Part shown: piece by piece, positions 22,936 through 28,958 of the stretch
Layout of the letters: each line of letters starts with the position of its first letter
Position numbering within the stretch: the first letter of the stretch is position 1
NCBI GenBank assembly: GCA_035640475.1
Contig: DASQWC010000057.1
Coordinates: 1 to 28,958 of the forward strand
Direction of reading: 5' to 3'
From: DASQWC01 sp035640475
GTDB lineage: Bacteria; Actinomycetota; JAICYB01
Length of the DNA stretch: 28,958 nucleotides
The notes under the pieces: model-generated
What the model was told of the DNA's origin: nothing
Seen by the model: only the letters and a program-made list of their open reading frames with translations
The model's database searches: none
Translations under genes and position numbers: made by a program

Positions 22936-23318
22936 GCGCGCTGGGCGGAGTTTCGCGGCACGATTTGCTGGACGGCCCACCCATTGCCGTCGGGATCGGT
23001 GAAGAAGACGAAGGATCCCCAAGGAAAATCCTGGATCTCGCCGACCTCGACACCGCGTTCGACAAGTTCCGTGCGCGCTGCCTCGATGTCGGAGACCACC
23101 ACCTGCAGGCCCTGTACCGAACCCGGCACGGTCGACGTGACTCCTTCGCCAAAGGCGATCGAGCAGGCCGAACCGGCTGGGGTGAGCTGCACAAAGCGAA
23201 GGTCGTCGCTTACGCGATGGTCGTGATCGAGGTTGAAGCCGACCTTGTCACGGTAGAACTCGATCGCTCGGTCGACGTCGGAGACGGGAACCCCGATGAG
23301 CTCGAGCTTCCAATCCAT
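22902..23318 (-). CDS. VOC family protein (glyoxalase-like)
   Basis: A 138-residue VOC protein: LELIGVPVSDVDRAIEFYRD and GFNLDHDHRV in the first module, GLQVVVSDIEAARTELVERG in the second, and SFVFFTDPDGNGWAVQQI as the usual end strand. Here the classic Glu of the last strand is replaced by Gln (AVQQI), as in many non-glyoxalase members of the AraC-linked or PhnB-like groups. The last 20 residues are Ser/Gly/Gln-rich. ATG 23318 has a good GGGAGGG ribosome site. The 3' end overlaps the 3' end of dinB by 34 bp on the opposite strand. It follows the GNAT-like gene after 19 bp, so the two form an operon. Confidence 0.87.
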   Translation of the reverse strand: MDWKLELIGVPVSDVDRAIEFYRDKVGFNLDHDHRVSDDLRFVQLTPAGSACSIAFGEGVTSTVPGSVQGLQVVVSDIEAARTELVERGVEVGEIQDFPWGSFVFFTDPDGNGWAVQQIVPRNSAQRAQSGSSGTSSP

Positions 23319-23337
23319 GTAGTCGCCCTCCCGGTCG

Positions 23338-23634
23338 CTAGAACGCCGACGGATCGATGCCGAACTCTTCGGCTTCCTCCGGGTGGCGCTTCAGGTAGGA
23401 CTTCACGAAGCCGCACTCTGGGATGAGCTTCAGCTCGTTCCCGCGGACGTAGTCGAGCGCTCCGCGGACGACGGCGCTCCCGACTCCGCGGCCCTCGAGC
23501 TCGTCGGGGACTTCCGTGTGGATGAGCGTCATCGTGTCGCCTTCCCGGGAGAACGTGATGAAGGCCGTGTGGCCGTCCACCGTCAGCTCGAAGCGGCCTT
23601 CTTCCTCGTTGATTCGGACCGGCTCGGTACTCAT
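23338..23634 (-). CDS. GNAT-like N-acetyltransferase, short YjdJ-type
   Basis: A 98-residue protein of the minimal GCN5-related family (Gcn5-like, PF14542 type). TFSREGDTMTLIHTEVPDEL leads into EGRGVGSAVVRGALDYVRG, the acetyl-CoA pyrophosphate-binding turn (R/QxxGxG/A, here GRGVGS), and LKLIPECGFVKSYLKRHPE with the family's CxFVxxYxxxHPE ending. The substrate is unknown. ATG 23634 is the likely start; TAGTGT ends eight bases upstream, in line with a leaderless mRNA. It is divergent from the ArsR-like gene and heads a two-gene operon with the VOC gene. Confidence 0.88.
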   Translation of the reverse strand: MSTEPVRINEEEGRFELTVDGHTAFITFSREGDTMTLIHTEVPDELEGRGVGSAVVRGALDYVRGNELKLIPECGFVKSYLKRHPEEAEEFGIDPSAF

Positions 23635-23642
23635 GAGGTAGG

Positions 23643-23648
23643 ACACTA
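23643..23648 (-). promoter_or_regulatory. Candidate -10 of the GNAT-VOC operon
   Basis: TAGTGT on the minus strand fits TANNNT and lies eight bases before the ATG at 23634. No clear -35 is seen. Confidence 0.35.
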
Positions 23649-23698
23649 GCTCATACCTGTACGCCGGAATGGTCGCCGGGGCGTAAGTCGCGGCCGCC

Positions 23699-23737
23699 TT
23701 GACAAGATTGTCTGACATGTCAAGAATGTCTGACATG
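23699..23737 (+). promoter_or_regulatory. Promoter and overlapping operator of the ArsR-like gene
   Basis: A perfect -35 TTGACA (23699-23704), 17-base spacer, AAGAAT as -10 (23722-23727) and seven bases to the ATG at 23735 make a leaderless promoter. The same stretch holds the direct repeat TGTCTGACATG twice (23709-23719 and 23727-23737) and the perfect palindrome TGACATGTCA (23713-23722). A repressor bound here would cover the whole promoter and the start codon. Confidence 0.7.
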
Positions 23738-24316
23738 ACGACACGGCGCGTTGGCGTAGTCGACGATCCGGAACAGGTGGCCGTCCTCGCCCATCCGATC
23801 CGTGTGGTGATCCTGAACGAGCTGCGAACCCCGAAGTCCGCATCGGCGGTCGCCCGCGCCATCGGTGAGAGCCGGCAGAAGACGCACTACCACGTGAAGG
23901 CGTTGCTCGAGGCAGGCCTGATCCGTCCGGTCGAGGAACGACGAACGGGCGGTTTCATCGAACAGCTCTACGAAGCCGTCGCCAGCTCTTTCCTGGTGTC
24001 GCCGCGAATGGCGTGGAGCGGTGACGGCCGCGTCCGGGCCTTGCGATCGCAGCTCCCGCTCGAGCACCTGGTGCGGCTCGGCGAAGCATTGCAGCGCGAA
24101 GCGACGGAGCTGCTCGACCGCGCGGCGTTCGACGGGGACGAGATCCCATGCGCCGCGATCGATGCGACCGTTCGGTTCAAGGATGAGGCCTCACGATCCG
24201 CGTTCATCAAGGAATACATGACTGCACTCAAGCCGCTGCTGAAGAAGCACGGCGCACGTGGGGGGAGCACCTACAGGGTGGCGGTCGCCGTCTACCCGAT
24301 CGACGGGGAGGACTGA
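23735..24316 (+). CDS. ArsR-family winged-helix transcriptional regulator
   Basis: A 193-residue regulator. Residues about 10-75 form an ArsR-type winged helix: PEQVAVLAHPIRVVILNELR, SASAVARAIGESRQKTHYHV (recognition helix) and KALLEAGLIRPVEERRTGGF (wing), of the one-component type without metal-binding cysteines. The rest (about 80-190) is a helical domain ending in a short strand block YRVAVAVYPI. I start at ATG 23735, not the earlier in-frame starts, because the promoter elements put transcription start next to this ATG. The stop overlaps the next ATG as TGATG, so it is coupled to the SRPBCC-PDZ gene. Pairs of ArsR and SRPBCC/AHSA1 genes are common. Confidence 0.88.
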   Translation: MTTRRVGVVDDPEQVAVLAHPIRVVILNELRTPKSASAVARAIGESRQKTHYHVKALLEAGLIRPVEERRTGGFIEQLYEAVASSFLVSPRMAWSGDGRVRALRSQLPLEHLVRLGEALQREATELLDRAAFDGDEIPCAAIDATVRFKDEASRSAFIKEYMTALKPLLKKHGARGGSTYRVAVAVYPIDGED

Positions 24317-24975
24317 TGGAAGAGCGCATCCGCGATGACGGCTTCGAGGTGACGTTCGTCGTCTCGACGCCGCGCGAGCAAGCATGGACGTGGTTGACCG
24401 AAGCACGGCCGGCGGTCGAGGGGCTCGCCGAGATGCGGGACGGACAGCGGTGGATCCCGGCGGTCGAGGCACCCGGCGACGAGCTCGAGGTACAGCACGG
24501 ATCGATGCTTCGCGTCCGGAAGGCTGTGCAGCCGTGCAAGGGAACCGAGATCGTTATCGTGCTCGAGGACGACGAGACGGGCACGCGCATCACGTTCGTG
24601 CAGACGGGGTTCGGCGAAGGGTTCGCGGCGCAGCGTCCGTGGCTCGACGCTGGGTGGCACGCGATCAAGCATGACCTCGTCGTCTTCTTCAATCGCGGCG
24701 TCTCGCTCGGCCGCCACGTGACCGGGCGGTGGTCGAGCATCGGTTGCGACGTCACCGAAGCAGACGAGGGGCTCGTCGTTGAGTCCATCCGGCCCGGCGG
24801 GTTCGCCGATCAAGCCGGCCTGCAGCGAGGGGATCTCATCTTGAGGCTGGCGGGAGCGCCGGTCGTCAGCGTCCGCGAGCTGTCGGTGCTAGCCCGTGCT
24901 CTGCAACCGGGGGCCGAAGCGAAGGTGCGCTTCCTCCGCGGCACGGAAGCGCGCAGCGGGTCGGGCTTGCTCTGA
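24316..24975 (+). CDS. SRPBCC (AHSA1-like) protein fused to a C-terminal PDZ domain
   Basis: A 219-residue protein. The N-terminal 130 residues have the START/Bet-v-1-like SRPBCC layout: EVTFVVSTPREQAWTWLTEA, a beta-rich middle with GTRITFVQTGFGEGF, and the last helix WLDAGWHAIKHDLVVFFNRG, as in AHSA1/Aha1-like proteins. Residues about 155-210 read as a PDZ domain: GLVVESIRPGGFADQAGLQR, GDLILRLAGAPVVSVRELSV and PGAEAKVRFLRG. PDZ domains usually bind peptide C-termini in proteases and envelope proteins; joined to a ligand-binding SRPBCC fold without a signal peptide is unusual. It is translationally coupled to the ArsR-like regulator. Ligand and partner are unknown. Confidence 0.85.
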   Translation: MEERIRDDGFEVTFVVSTPREQAWTWLTEARPAVEGLAEMRDGQRWIPAVEAPGDELEVQHGSMLRVRKAVQPCKGTEIVIVLEDDETGTRITFVQTGFGEGFAAQRPWLDAGWHAIKHDLVVFFNRGVSLGRHVTGRWSSIGCDVTEADEGLVVESIRPGGFADQAGLQRGDLILRLAGAPVVSVRELSVLARALQPGAEAKVRFLRGTEARSGSGLL

Positions 24976-25074
24976 CGGCGGTCGCGATTCGGTGAGCGTC
25001 GCTACGCGGGCAGCGGCGATCTGATCGCAGTTGGGGTGCTTCGTCATGCGGACGCTAGGCCATGCCCACGTGAA

Positions 25075-25098
25075 GTTCAGAAAAGAGCCCTCAGTGGG
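25075..25098 (-). terminator. Weak terminator candidate after tRNA-Val
   Basis: On the minus strand the end of the tRNA reads GCCCACTGAGGGCTCTTTTC: a 4-bp GCCC/GGGC stem that shares bases with the acceptor stem, followed by TCTTTTCT. The T-rich tail is suggestive, the stem is short. Confidence 0.35.
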
Positions 25099-25166
25099 CG
25101 TCCGAGGAGTTGAACCTCGCACTTCCTCCTTGTAAGGGAGGCGCTCTACCGCTGAGCTAGACGCCC
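25095..25166 (-). tRNA. tRNA-Val (anticodon UAC)
   Basis: A complete 72-nt cloverleaf: acceptor GGGCGTC with GACGCCC, D arm GCTC/GAGC, anticodon stem CCTCC/GGAGG around the loop CTTACAA (anticodon TAC, reading GUA/GUG), T arm CGAGG/CCTCG with loop TTCAACT, and discriminator A. The terminal CCA is not encoded (CTG follows), so it must be added after transcription. There is no sign of an integrated element at its 3' end. Confidence 0.96.
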
Positions 25167-25214
25167 GGCTCAGGATGCGCCGTCAGGCGCCCCTTCTGAC
25201 TGGTCAGTCTACGG

Positions 25215-26897
25215 TCAGGCTTTCGTCGAGCCGAGCAGGTTCCCGCCCAGCGTCGGGTGCCCGACGCGGCGGTCGCCGATCACGTTCACGACCGACGTCT
25301 TCCCCGACGCGAGCGCGCGCTCGAGTGCCGGGGCGAAGTCGCTGGGCTGCTCGACGTGCTCGCCGTGGCAGCCGAGCTCTGAGAAGATCCGGTCGTAGCG
25401 AATGTCGGGAAGCATCTCGAAGGGATCGGTGCGCCCTTTGAGCAACGGCATCTGCTCGAAGCTCGGCCCCCAACTCGAGTTGTTCCACAGCACCGCACAC
25501 ACCGGCAGGTCGTAACGCGCCGCCGTCTCCAGATCGAACCCGCCGATCCCGATGCCCCCGTCGCCGATCACGACGACGACCTGCTTGCCCGGACGCGCGA
25601 GCTGCGCGCCGATCGCCATCCCGACGCCGTGTCCGACGGGTGCGAGCGGACCGGCGTCCAGAAGCTGTCCCGGGAACCGGGACTTGAACCAGTGACTCAC
25701 GTACCCGGACAGCGTGAAGCTGTCGACGACAATCGTCGCGTTGTCGTCGATCGTCGCCACGAGATCGCGCAGCACGCGATCCGGGTGAATCGGGACCGTG
25801 TCCTGTTTCGTCGCAGCGCGATCCGCAATCATCTCCTCGAACGTTCGCCTGGCTTCGTCGACCTCCTTCAGCCAGACCGAGCCGTCCCGGGCCGAGTAGT
25901 CCAAACCCTTGGCGGCGTCGATGAGCTGACGCAGGACGAGCTTCGGATCTCCCACGATCGCGATTTCCGGCTTCACGTGCTTGCCGATGTTGTCCGGCGT
26001 CGCGTCGATCTGCACGTACTGCGCTTCGTCGGACCAGGTCGGCGGCTCGCCGAAGTGCTCACCGGACCAGAAGCGGAAGCCGACCGTGACGACGACGTCG
26101 GCGCGTCCGGTGAACGGCTTCTTCCACGCGCCGCGGACGACGAGTGAATGGCCTTCGGGAACCGAACCTTGGCCCGCGCGGCGCGCGTACACCGGCGTGC
26201 TCGTCAGCTCGGCCAGCTCGCGCAGCTCGGCCGCGGCGCCGGACCAGAACACGCCGTCGCCGGCGACGAGCAAGGGTCGTTCGGCCCGAGCGAGGAGCTC
26301 CGCCGCGCGCTCGACGGCGGCCGGATCGCCCGACGACCGCAACGCGTCGACGTCGATGGGATGCGCACCGCCCCGCTGCTTGGACTCGTCGTCGCTGCGA
26401 TACAGCAGGTTCTGCGGAATCTCGACGACCGTCACGCCCTGCGGCGGCATCGTCGAGCAGCGAAATGCTTCGCGGACGTCGGCGGCGATCGTCCGGTGAT
26501 CGAGCACGCGCTTCGTCCACTTCGAGAAACTCGCGCAGATATCTGAGCCGTATGCCTCCTGGAACGATCCGATCGAGTCCTCCGTCGTCGGGTGCTGTCC
26601 CGACAAACACACCACTGCGCTCCCCGTCAATCCCGCGACGGCGAGTCCCGTGACGGCGTTCGTCAGTCCGCAGCCGGCGGTGACGGCGCACACGCTCGGC
26701 GTCCCCGTTGATCGCGCCCAGCCGTCGGCGGCGTACGCCGTCGCCTGCTCGTGGCGCATGTGGATGAGCTTGATGTCGTTGTCTCGCAAGTGGGCGAGGA
26801 TCGGGAAGATGTGGCCGCCGTTCACGCAGAAGAGATACTTCACGCCGTGCCGCGCGAGCTCGCGGACGACCAGCGCTCCCCCGTCGAGATCGGCCAT
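25215..26897 (-). CDS. Thiamine-diphosphate-dependent enzyme (acetolactate-synthase / oxalyl-CoA-decarboxylase / 2-hydroxyacyl-CoA-lyase-like)
   Basis: A 560-residue ThDP enzyme with the three usual domains. The Pyr domain carries Glu50 in HMRHEQATAYAADGW, which activates the cofactor. A central TPP domain (about 190-330) follows, and the PP domain has the metal-diphosphate motif GDGGIGIGGFDLETAARYDL with Asp446, and WNNSSWG with Asn473. The glycine-rich FCVNGGHIFP segment at the start replaces the FGVPG of acetolactate synthase. Oxalyl-CoA decarboxylase and 2-hydroxyacyl-CoA lyase lie in this clade, and the divergent CoA-transferase supports a CoA-ester substrate. A plain 2-oxo acid decarboxylase or carboligase cannot be excluded. 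ATG 26897 follows TAGCGT by seven bases. Confidence 0.88.
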   Translation of the reverse strand: MADLDGGALVVRELARHGVKYLFCVNGGHIFPILAHLRDNDIKLIHMRHEQATAYAADGWARSTGTPSVCAVTAGCGLTNAVTGLAVAGLTGSAVVCLSGQHPTTEDSIGSFQEAYGSDICASFSKWTKRVLDHRTIAADVREAFRCSTMPPQGVTVVEIPQNLLYRSDDESKQRGGAHPIDVDALRSSGDPAAVERAAELLARAERPLLVAGDGVFWSGAAAELRELAELTSTPVYARRAGQGSVPEGHSLVVRGAWKKPFTGRADVVVTVGFRFWSGEHFGEPPTWSDEAQYVQIDATPDNIGKHVKPEIAIVGDPKLVLRQLIDAAKGLDYSARDGSVWLKEVDEARRTFEEMIADRAATKQDTVPIHPDRVLRDLVATIDDNATIVVDSFTLSGYVSHWFKSRFPGQLLDAGPLAPVGHGVGMAIGAQLARPGKQVVVVIGDGGIGIGGFDLETAARYDLPVCAVLWNNSSWGPSFEQMPLLKGRTDPFEMLPDIRYDRIFSELGCHGEHVEQPSDFAPALERALASGKTSVVNVIGDRRVGHPTLGGNLLGSTKA

Positions 26898-26904
26898 CGC
26901 TGTG

Positions 26905-26914
26905 ACGCTACTAT
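26905..26914. promoter_or_regulatory. Overlapping divergent -10 elements of the ThDP enzyme and CoA-transferase genes
   Basis: On the minus strand TAGCGT (26905-26910) ends seven bases before the ATG at 26897. On the plus strand TACTAT (26909-26914) ends seven bases before the GTG at 26922. Both fit TANNNT, and they share two base pairs. The whole intergenic gap is 24 bp, so both mRNAs would be leaderless and the two polymerases could not bind together. Confidence 0.6.
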
Positions 26915-26921
26915 CTCTTCC

Positions 26922-28115
26922 GTGCCCGGCGCCCTGGACGGCATCCGCGTCTGCGACCTCTCGCAGTTCGAGGCCGGGCCGTCGTGCACGGAGCTCCTCG
27001 CCTTCCTCGGCGCCGACGTCATCAAGGTCGAGGACCCGAAGCGCGGCGATCAGGGACGTCTCATGGGCATGGGCCGCGGCACCGACTCGATGTACTTCCT
27101 GCTGCTCAACCTCAACAAGCGCAGCATCACGCTCAACCTGAAATCGGAGGAAGGTGTCGCGCTCTTCAAGCGCATGCTCCCGAGCTTCGACGTCCTCGTC
27201 GAGAACTTCACGCTCGGCACACTCGATCGCTTGGGCTTGAGCTGGGAGACGCTGAGGGAGATCCATCCCGGGCTGATCTACGCAAGCGTCCGCGGATTCG
27301 GCGATTCGGGATCGCTGTCGGAGTTCAAGTCCTTCGACATGGTCGGACAAGCCGCCGGCGGCGCGATGAGTGTGAACGGGGTCGTCGACGGACCGCCGAC
27401 GAGACTCGGCGTCACCTTGGGCGACACCGGCACCGGCGTCCATCTCGCCGTCGGCATCCTCGCCGCCTACGTGCAGAAGCAGCGCACCGGCCTCGGGCAG
27501 CGAGTCGAGCTGTCGATGCAAGAAGCCGTCATGAACTACACGCGCGTCGCGATGCTTTCCCACTACCTCTCGGGTGAACCGACGCGGCGGCGCGGCAACC
27601 CGATCAAGTACATGTCGGGCGATCTGTATCGCTGCGCGGGAGACGGCCCGGACGATTACGCGTTCATGCTCGCGCCGAACCCGGCCATGTGGGACGGCGT
27701 TCTCAAGACGATCGACCGCACCGACCTCATCGGGGACGAGGAGTGGTCCAACGCTCTGTGGCGCGCTCAGAACTGGGACGACGTCCACGCCCTCGTCGAG
27801 TCGTGGACGGCAACACGCGACAAGTTCACCGTCGCCGAGGCCTTCCAGGCCAACGGCGTGCCGTGCAGCGCGGTCTTCGATACCGGCGACCTGCTCTCCC
27901 ACGAGCACCTGCGCGGACGCGGCGCGGTCGCGACCGTCGAGCATCCGGACATGGGCACGTTCGTCGTCCCGGGCAACCCGGTGCGCCTCCAAGAGTCGCC
28001 GACCGAGGTCACCCGTTCACCACTGCTCGGCGAGCACAACACCGAGGTCTACGACGAGCTGCTCGGACTCGGCGGCGACGAGCTCGGGCGCCTGCGCGAA
28101 ACAGGCGTGATCTAG
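26922..28115 (+). CDS. CaiB/BaiF family (class III) CoA-transferase
   Basis: A 397-residue CoA-transferase. It starts GALDGIRVCDLSQFEAGPSC and GADVIKVEDPKRGD, the common N-terminus of the family; the catalytic aspartate is Asp139 in KSFDMVGQAAGGAMS, and PPTRLGVTLGDTGTGVHLAV with the later HEHLRGRGAVATVEHPDMG and SPLLGEHN complete it. Members move CoA between carboxylic acids through aspartyl-CoA intermediates (formyl-CoA:oxalate, carnitine, succinyl-CoA). The partner gene for a ThDP enzyme across 24 bp recalls the formyl-CoA transferase / oxalyl-CoA decarboxylase pair, but the true acid is not decided by sequence. GTG 26922 is the start; the frame is open upstream but not family-like. Confidence 0.92.
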   Translation: MPGALDGIRVCDLSQFEAGPSCTELLAFLGADVIKVEDPKRGDQGRLMGMGRGTDSMYFLLLNLNKRSITLNLKSEEGVALFKRMLPSFDVLVENFTLGTLDRLGLSWETLREIHPGLIYASVRGFGDSGSLSEFKSFDMVGQAAGGAMSVNGVVDGPPTRLGVTLGDTGTGVHLAVGILAAYVQKQRTGLGQRVELSMQEAVMNYTRVAMLSHYLSGEPTRRRGNPIKYMSGDLYRCAGDGPDDYAFMLAPNPAMWDGVLKTIDRTDLIGDEEWSNALWRAQNWDDVHALVESWTATRDKFTVAEAFQANGVPCSAVFDTGDLLSHEHLRGRGAVATVEHPDMGTFVVPGNPVRLQESPTEVTRSPLLGEHNTEVYDELLGLGGDELGRLRETGVI

Positions 28116-28120
28116 CAGCG

Positions 28121-28438
28121 TTACTGCTGCTGTTGCTGTTGCCCGCTCGACTGCTGCTGTTGCTGGCCGCCCGAGGGCAGCGCGCCCGGATCGGCAACCG
28201 GACGTTGCGACTGGCTCGTGCCTTGCGTGGACGGTGAAGCGCTCGGGGACGGCCTGGGCGTCCGCGGAGCGCTCGGCGATCGCGGTGTGCGCGCGGCACG
28301 CGGCGTGCGCGGGTGCTGCGCCGTTCGAGGTGACGACGGACGGCGCGGCTGTGCCGGTGTGTCGCTCAGTGCGGGAATCGCAAAGCCGGCGGCAAGCGCC
28401 ACCGCCGCACCGAAGATCGCCAGCCGTCCTCGCGCCAC
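28121..28438 (-). CDS. Small secreted Pro/Ser/Arg-rich protein with a glutamine tail
   Basis: A 105-residue protein I do not recognise. It starts MARGRLAIFGAAVALAAGFA, a good signal peptide or membrane anchor, with likely cleavage near IPALSDTPA. The rest is low complexity: repeated TPR/SPRTP units such as RTPRAARTPRSPSAPRTPRP, then a Gly/Gln end with QQQQQSSGQQQQQQ. It looks like a disordered, positively charged extracellular or envelope tail. It starts (GTG 28438) nine bases behind the stop of rarA, so it is read with it, and is convergent with the CoA-transferase gene, five bases apart. The coding frame is supported by the signal peptide and operon place but not by homology. Confidence 0.6.
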   Translation of the reverse strand: MARGRLAIFGAAVALAAGFAIPALSDTPAQPRRPSSPRTAQHPRTPRAARTPRSPSAPRTPRPSPSASPSTQGTSQSQRPVADPGALPSGGQQQQQSSGQQQQQQ

Positions 28439-28447
28439 GAAGCGATC

Positions 28448-28958
28448 CTAGTCGTCCGGCTTGTAGTACTTCTTGCCCTCGAGCTCCGGCGGACGGAACT
28501 CCTGCGCCTCGTCTGGATGGTCGTGGCTGTATTTGTAGCCCTTGCCCTCTCGCGCGAGCTTGCGCGACATGGGTTTGTCCCCGGTCTTGAGGTGGCCGGG
28601 CACTTCGAACGAACGCTCGCGCGCATCTGCTTGCGCGGCCCACAGAGCGGTCGCGACGGCGTTGGACTTCGGCGCCGTCGCGAGATAGACGACGGCTTGC
28701 GCGAGATTGAAAGACGCTTCCGGCAATCCGACATGCTCGACGGCCTGCGCGGCAGCGACCGCGACGCCCATCGCCTGTGGATCGGCCATGCCGATGTCTT
28801 CGGACGCCAGGATGATCATGCGCCGCGCAATGAAGCGCGGGTCCTCGCCGCCTTCGATCATCTCGGCGAGCCAGTAGAGCCCGGCGTCGGGATCTGATCC
28901 GCGCAACGACTTGATGAAGGCGGAGATCACGTCGTAATGGCGGTCCTGCTTCTTGTCG
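28448..28958 (-). CDS. rarA: Replication-associated recombination protein A (MgsA/RarA AAA+ ATPase), C-terminal part
   Basis: The last 170 or so residues; the N-terminal AAA+ ATPase part is beyond the window. It opens in HYDVISAFIKSLRGSDPDAG and continues with LYWLAEMIEGGEDPRFIARR, MIILASEDIGMADPQAMGVA, VEHVGLPEASFNLAQAVVYL and ATAPKSNAV, the tetramerisation and clamp-loader-like domain of RarA/MgsA/WRNIP1 proteins. These act at stalled replication forks with single-strand binding protein. The tail KYSHDHPDEAQEFRPPE is typical, as is YYKPDD at the very end. It is followed by the small secreted protein gene. Confidence 0.96.
   Translation of the reverse strand, partial: DKKQDRHYDVISAFIKSLRGSDPDAGLYWLAEMIEGGEDPRFIARRMIILASEDIGMADPQAMGVAVAAAQAVEHVGLPEASFNLAQAVVYLATAPKSNAVATALWAAQADARERSFEVPGHLKTGDKPMSRKLAREGKGYKYSHDHPDEAQEFRPPELEGKKYYKPDD

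Noticed and set aside
24889..25122. Small minus-strand frame between the SRPBCC-PDZ gene and the tRNA
   Set aside because: No ribosome site, no recognised motif, and it overlaps the PDZ-coding end; I could not support it as a gene or an integrase remnant.
1..28958. CRISPR arrays, insertion sequences, integrases, phage genes
   Set aside because: I looked for spaced direct repeats, transposase motifs and tRNA-borne attachment repeats and saw none.

Overview
The window is high-GC DNA with tightly packed genes, 4-bp ATGA/GTGA/TTGA overlaps and many starts that lie 6-9 nt behind a TANNNT -10 hexamer. Gene content (type I glutamine synthetase with glnE, a GlnR-like box, bacterial type A RNase P RNA, a CGAAC-N4-GTTCG SOS box, DrrA/B-type ABC transporter, AlkZ-like winged-helix protein) points to a member of the Actinomycetota. 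The lineage is not one I can name, and it may be an uncultured or deep-branching one. It is ordinary chromosome: I see no insertion sequence, integrase, CRISPR array or prophage.

Layout. 1-3.6 kb: 3' end of glutamine-dependent NAD+ synthetase, an M20 metallopeptidase running against it, then glnA behind a four-half-site GlnR-like box, and a small VOC protein. 3.6-7.2 kb (minus strand): a TetR regulator translationally coupled to glnE, the adenylyltransferase that modifies GlnA. 7.2-7.64 kb: rnpB with a clear intrinsic terminator. 7.64-11.34 kb (minus): class-C beta-lactamase-like serine hydrolase, coiled-coil C4 zinc-ribbon protein, RNase HI, YdjM-like membrane protein and a histidine phosphatase. 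11.38-14.0 kb (plus): VOC protein and a penicillin-amidase family N-terminal nucleophile hydrolase. 14.07-16.57 kb: CBS-pair protein, a MerR regulator behind a 42-bp concentric palindrome, and an AlkZ-like protein whose C-terminus is frameshifted. 16.59-21.68 kb (minus): a possible five-gene unit made of a sigma-factor-like protein, an unrecognised 292-aa protein, a compact Rad50-like ATPase with a CxxC hook, and a DrrA/DrrB exporter. 21.75-23.63 kb: dinB with an SOS box, a convergent VOC gene and a GNAT-like gene. 23.7-25.2 kb: an ArsR-like regulator, an SRPBCC-PDZ fusion, and tRNA-Val(UAC). 25.2-28.12 kb: a ThDP enzyme and a CaiB/BaiF CoA-transferase, divergent across only 24 bp. 28.12-28.96 kb: a small Pro/Ser/Arg-rich secreted protein with a glutamine tail, and the 3' part of rarA.

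The best candidates for something undescribed are two. The first is the sigma-like / unknown / Rad50-like three-gene cassette, which shares a 65-bp divergent intergenic region with SOS-boxed dinB, so a DNA-damage link is plausible. The second is a two-copy composite hairpin element. Its first 11-bp stem contains the upstream gene's last two codons and stop codon, and the outer six base pairs differ between copies yet stay fully complementary within each copy.

The longest stretch without a protein gene is 7190-7642; it is filled by the tetR promoter, the rnpB terminator and rnpB. In 24976-25094 I see nothing convincing apart from a weak terminator candidate next to the tRNA.
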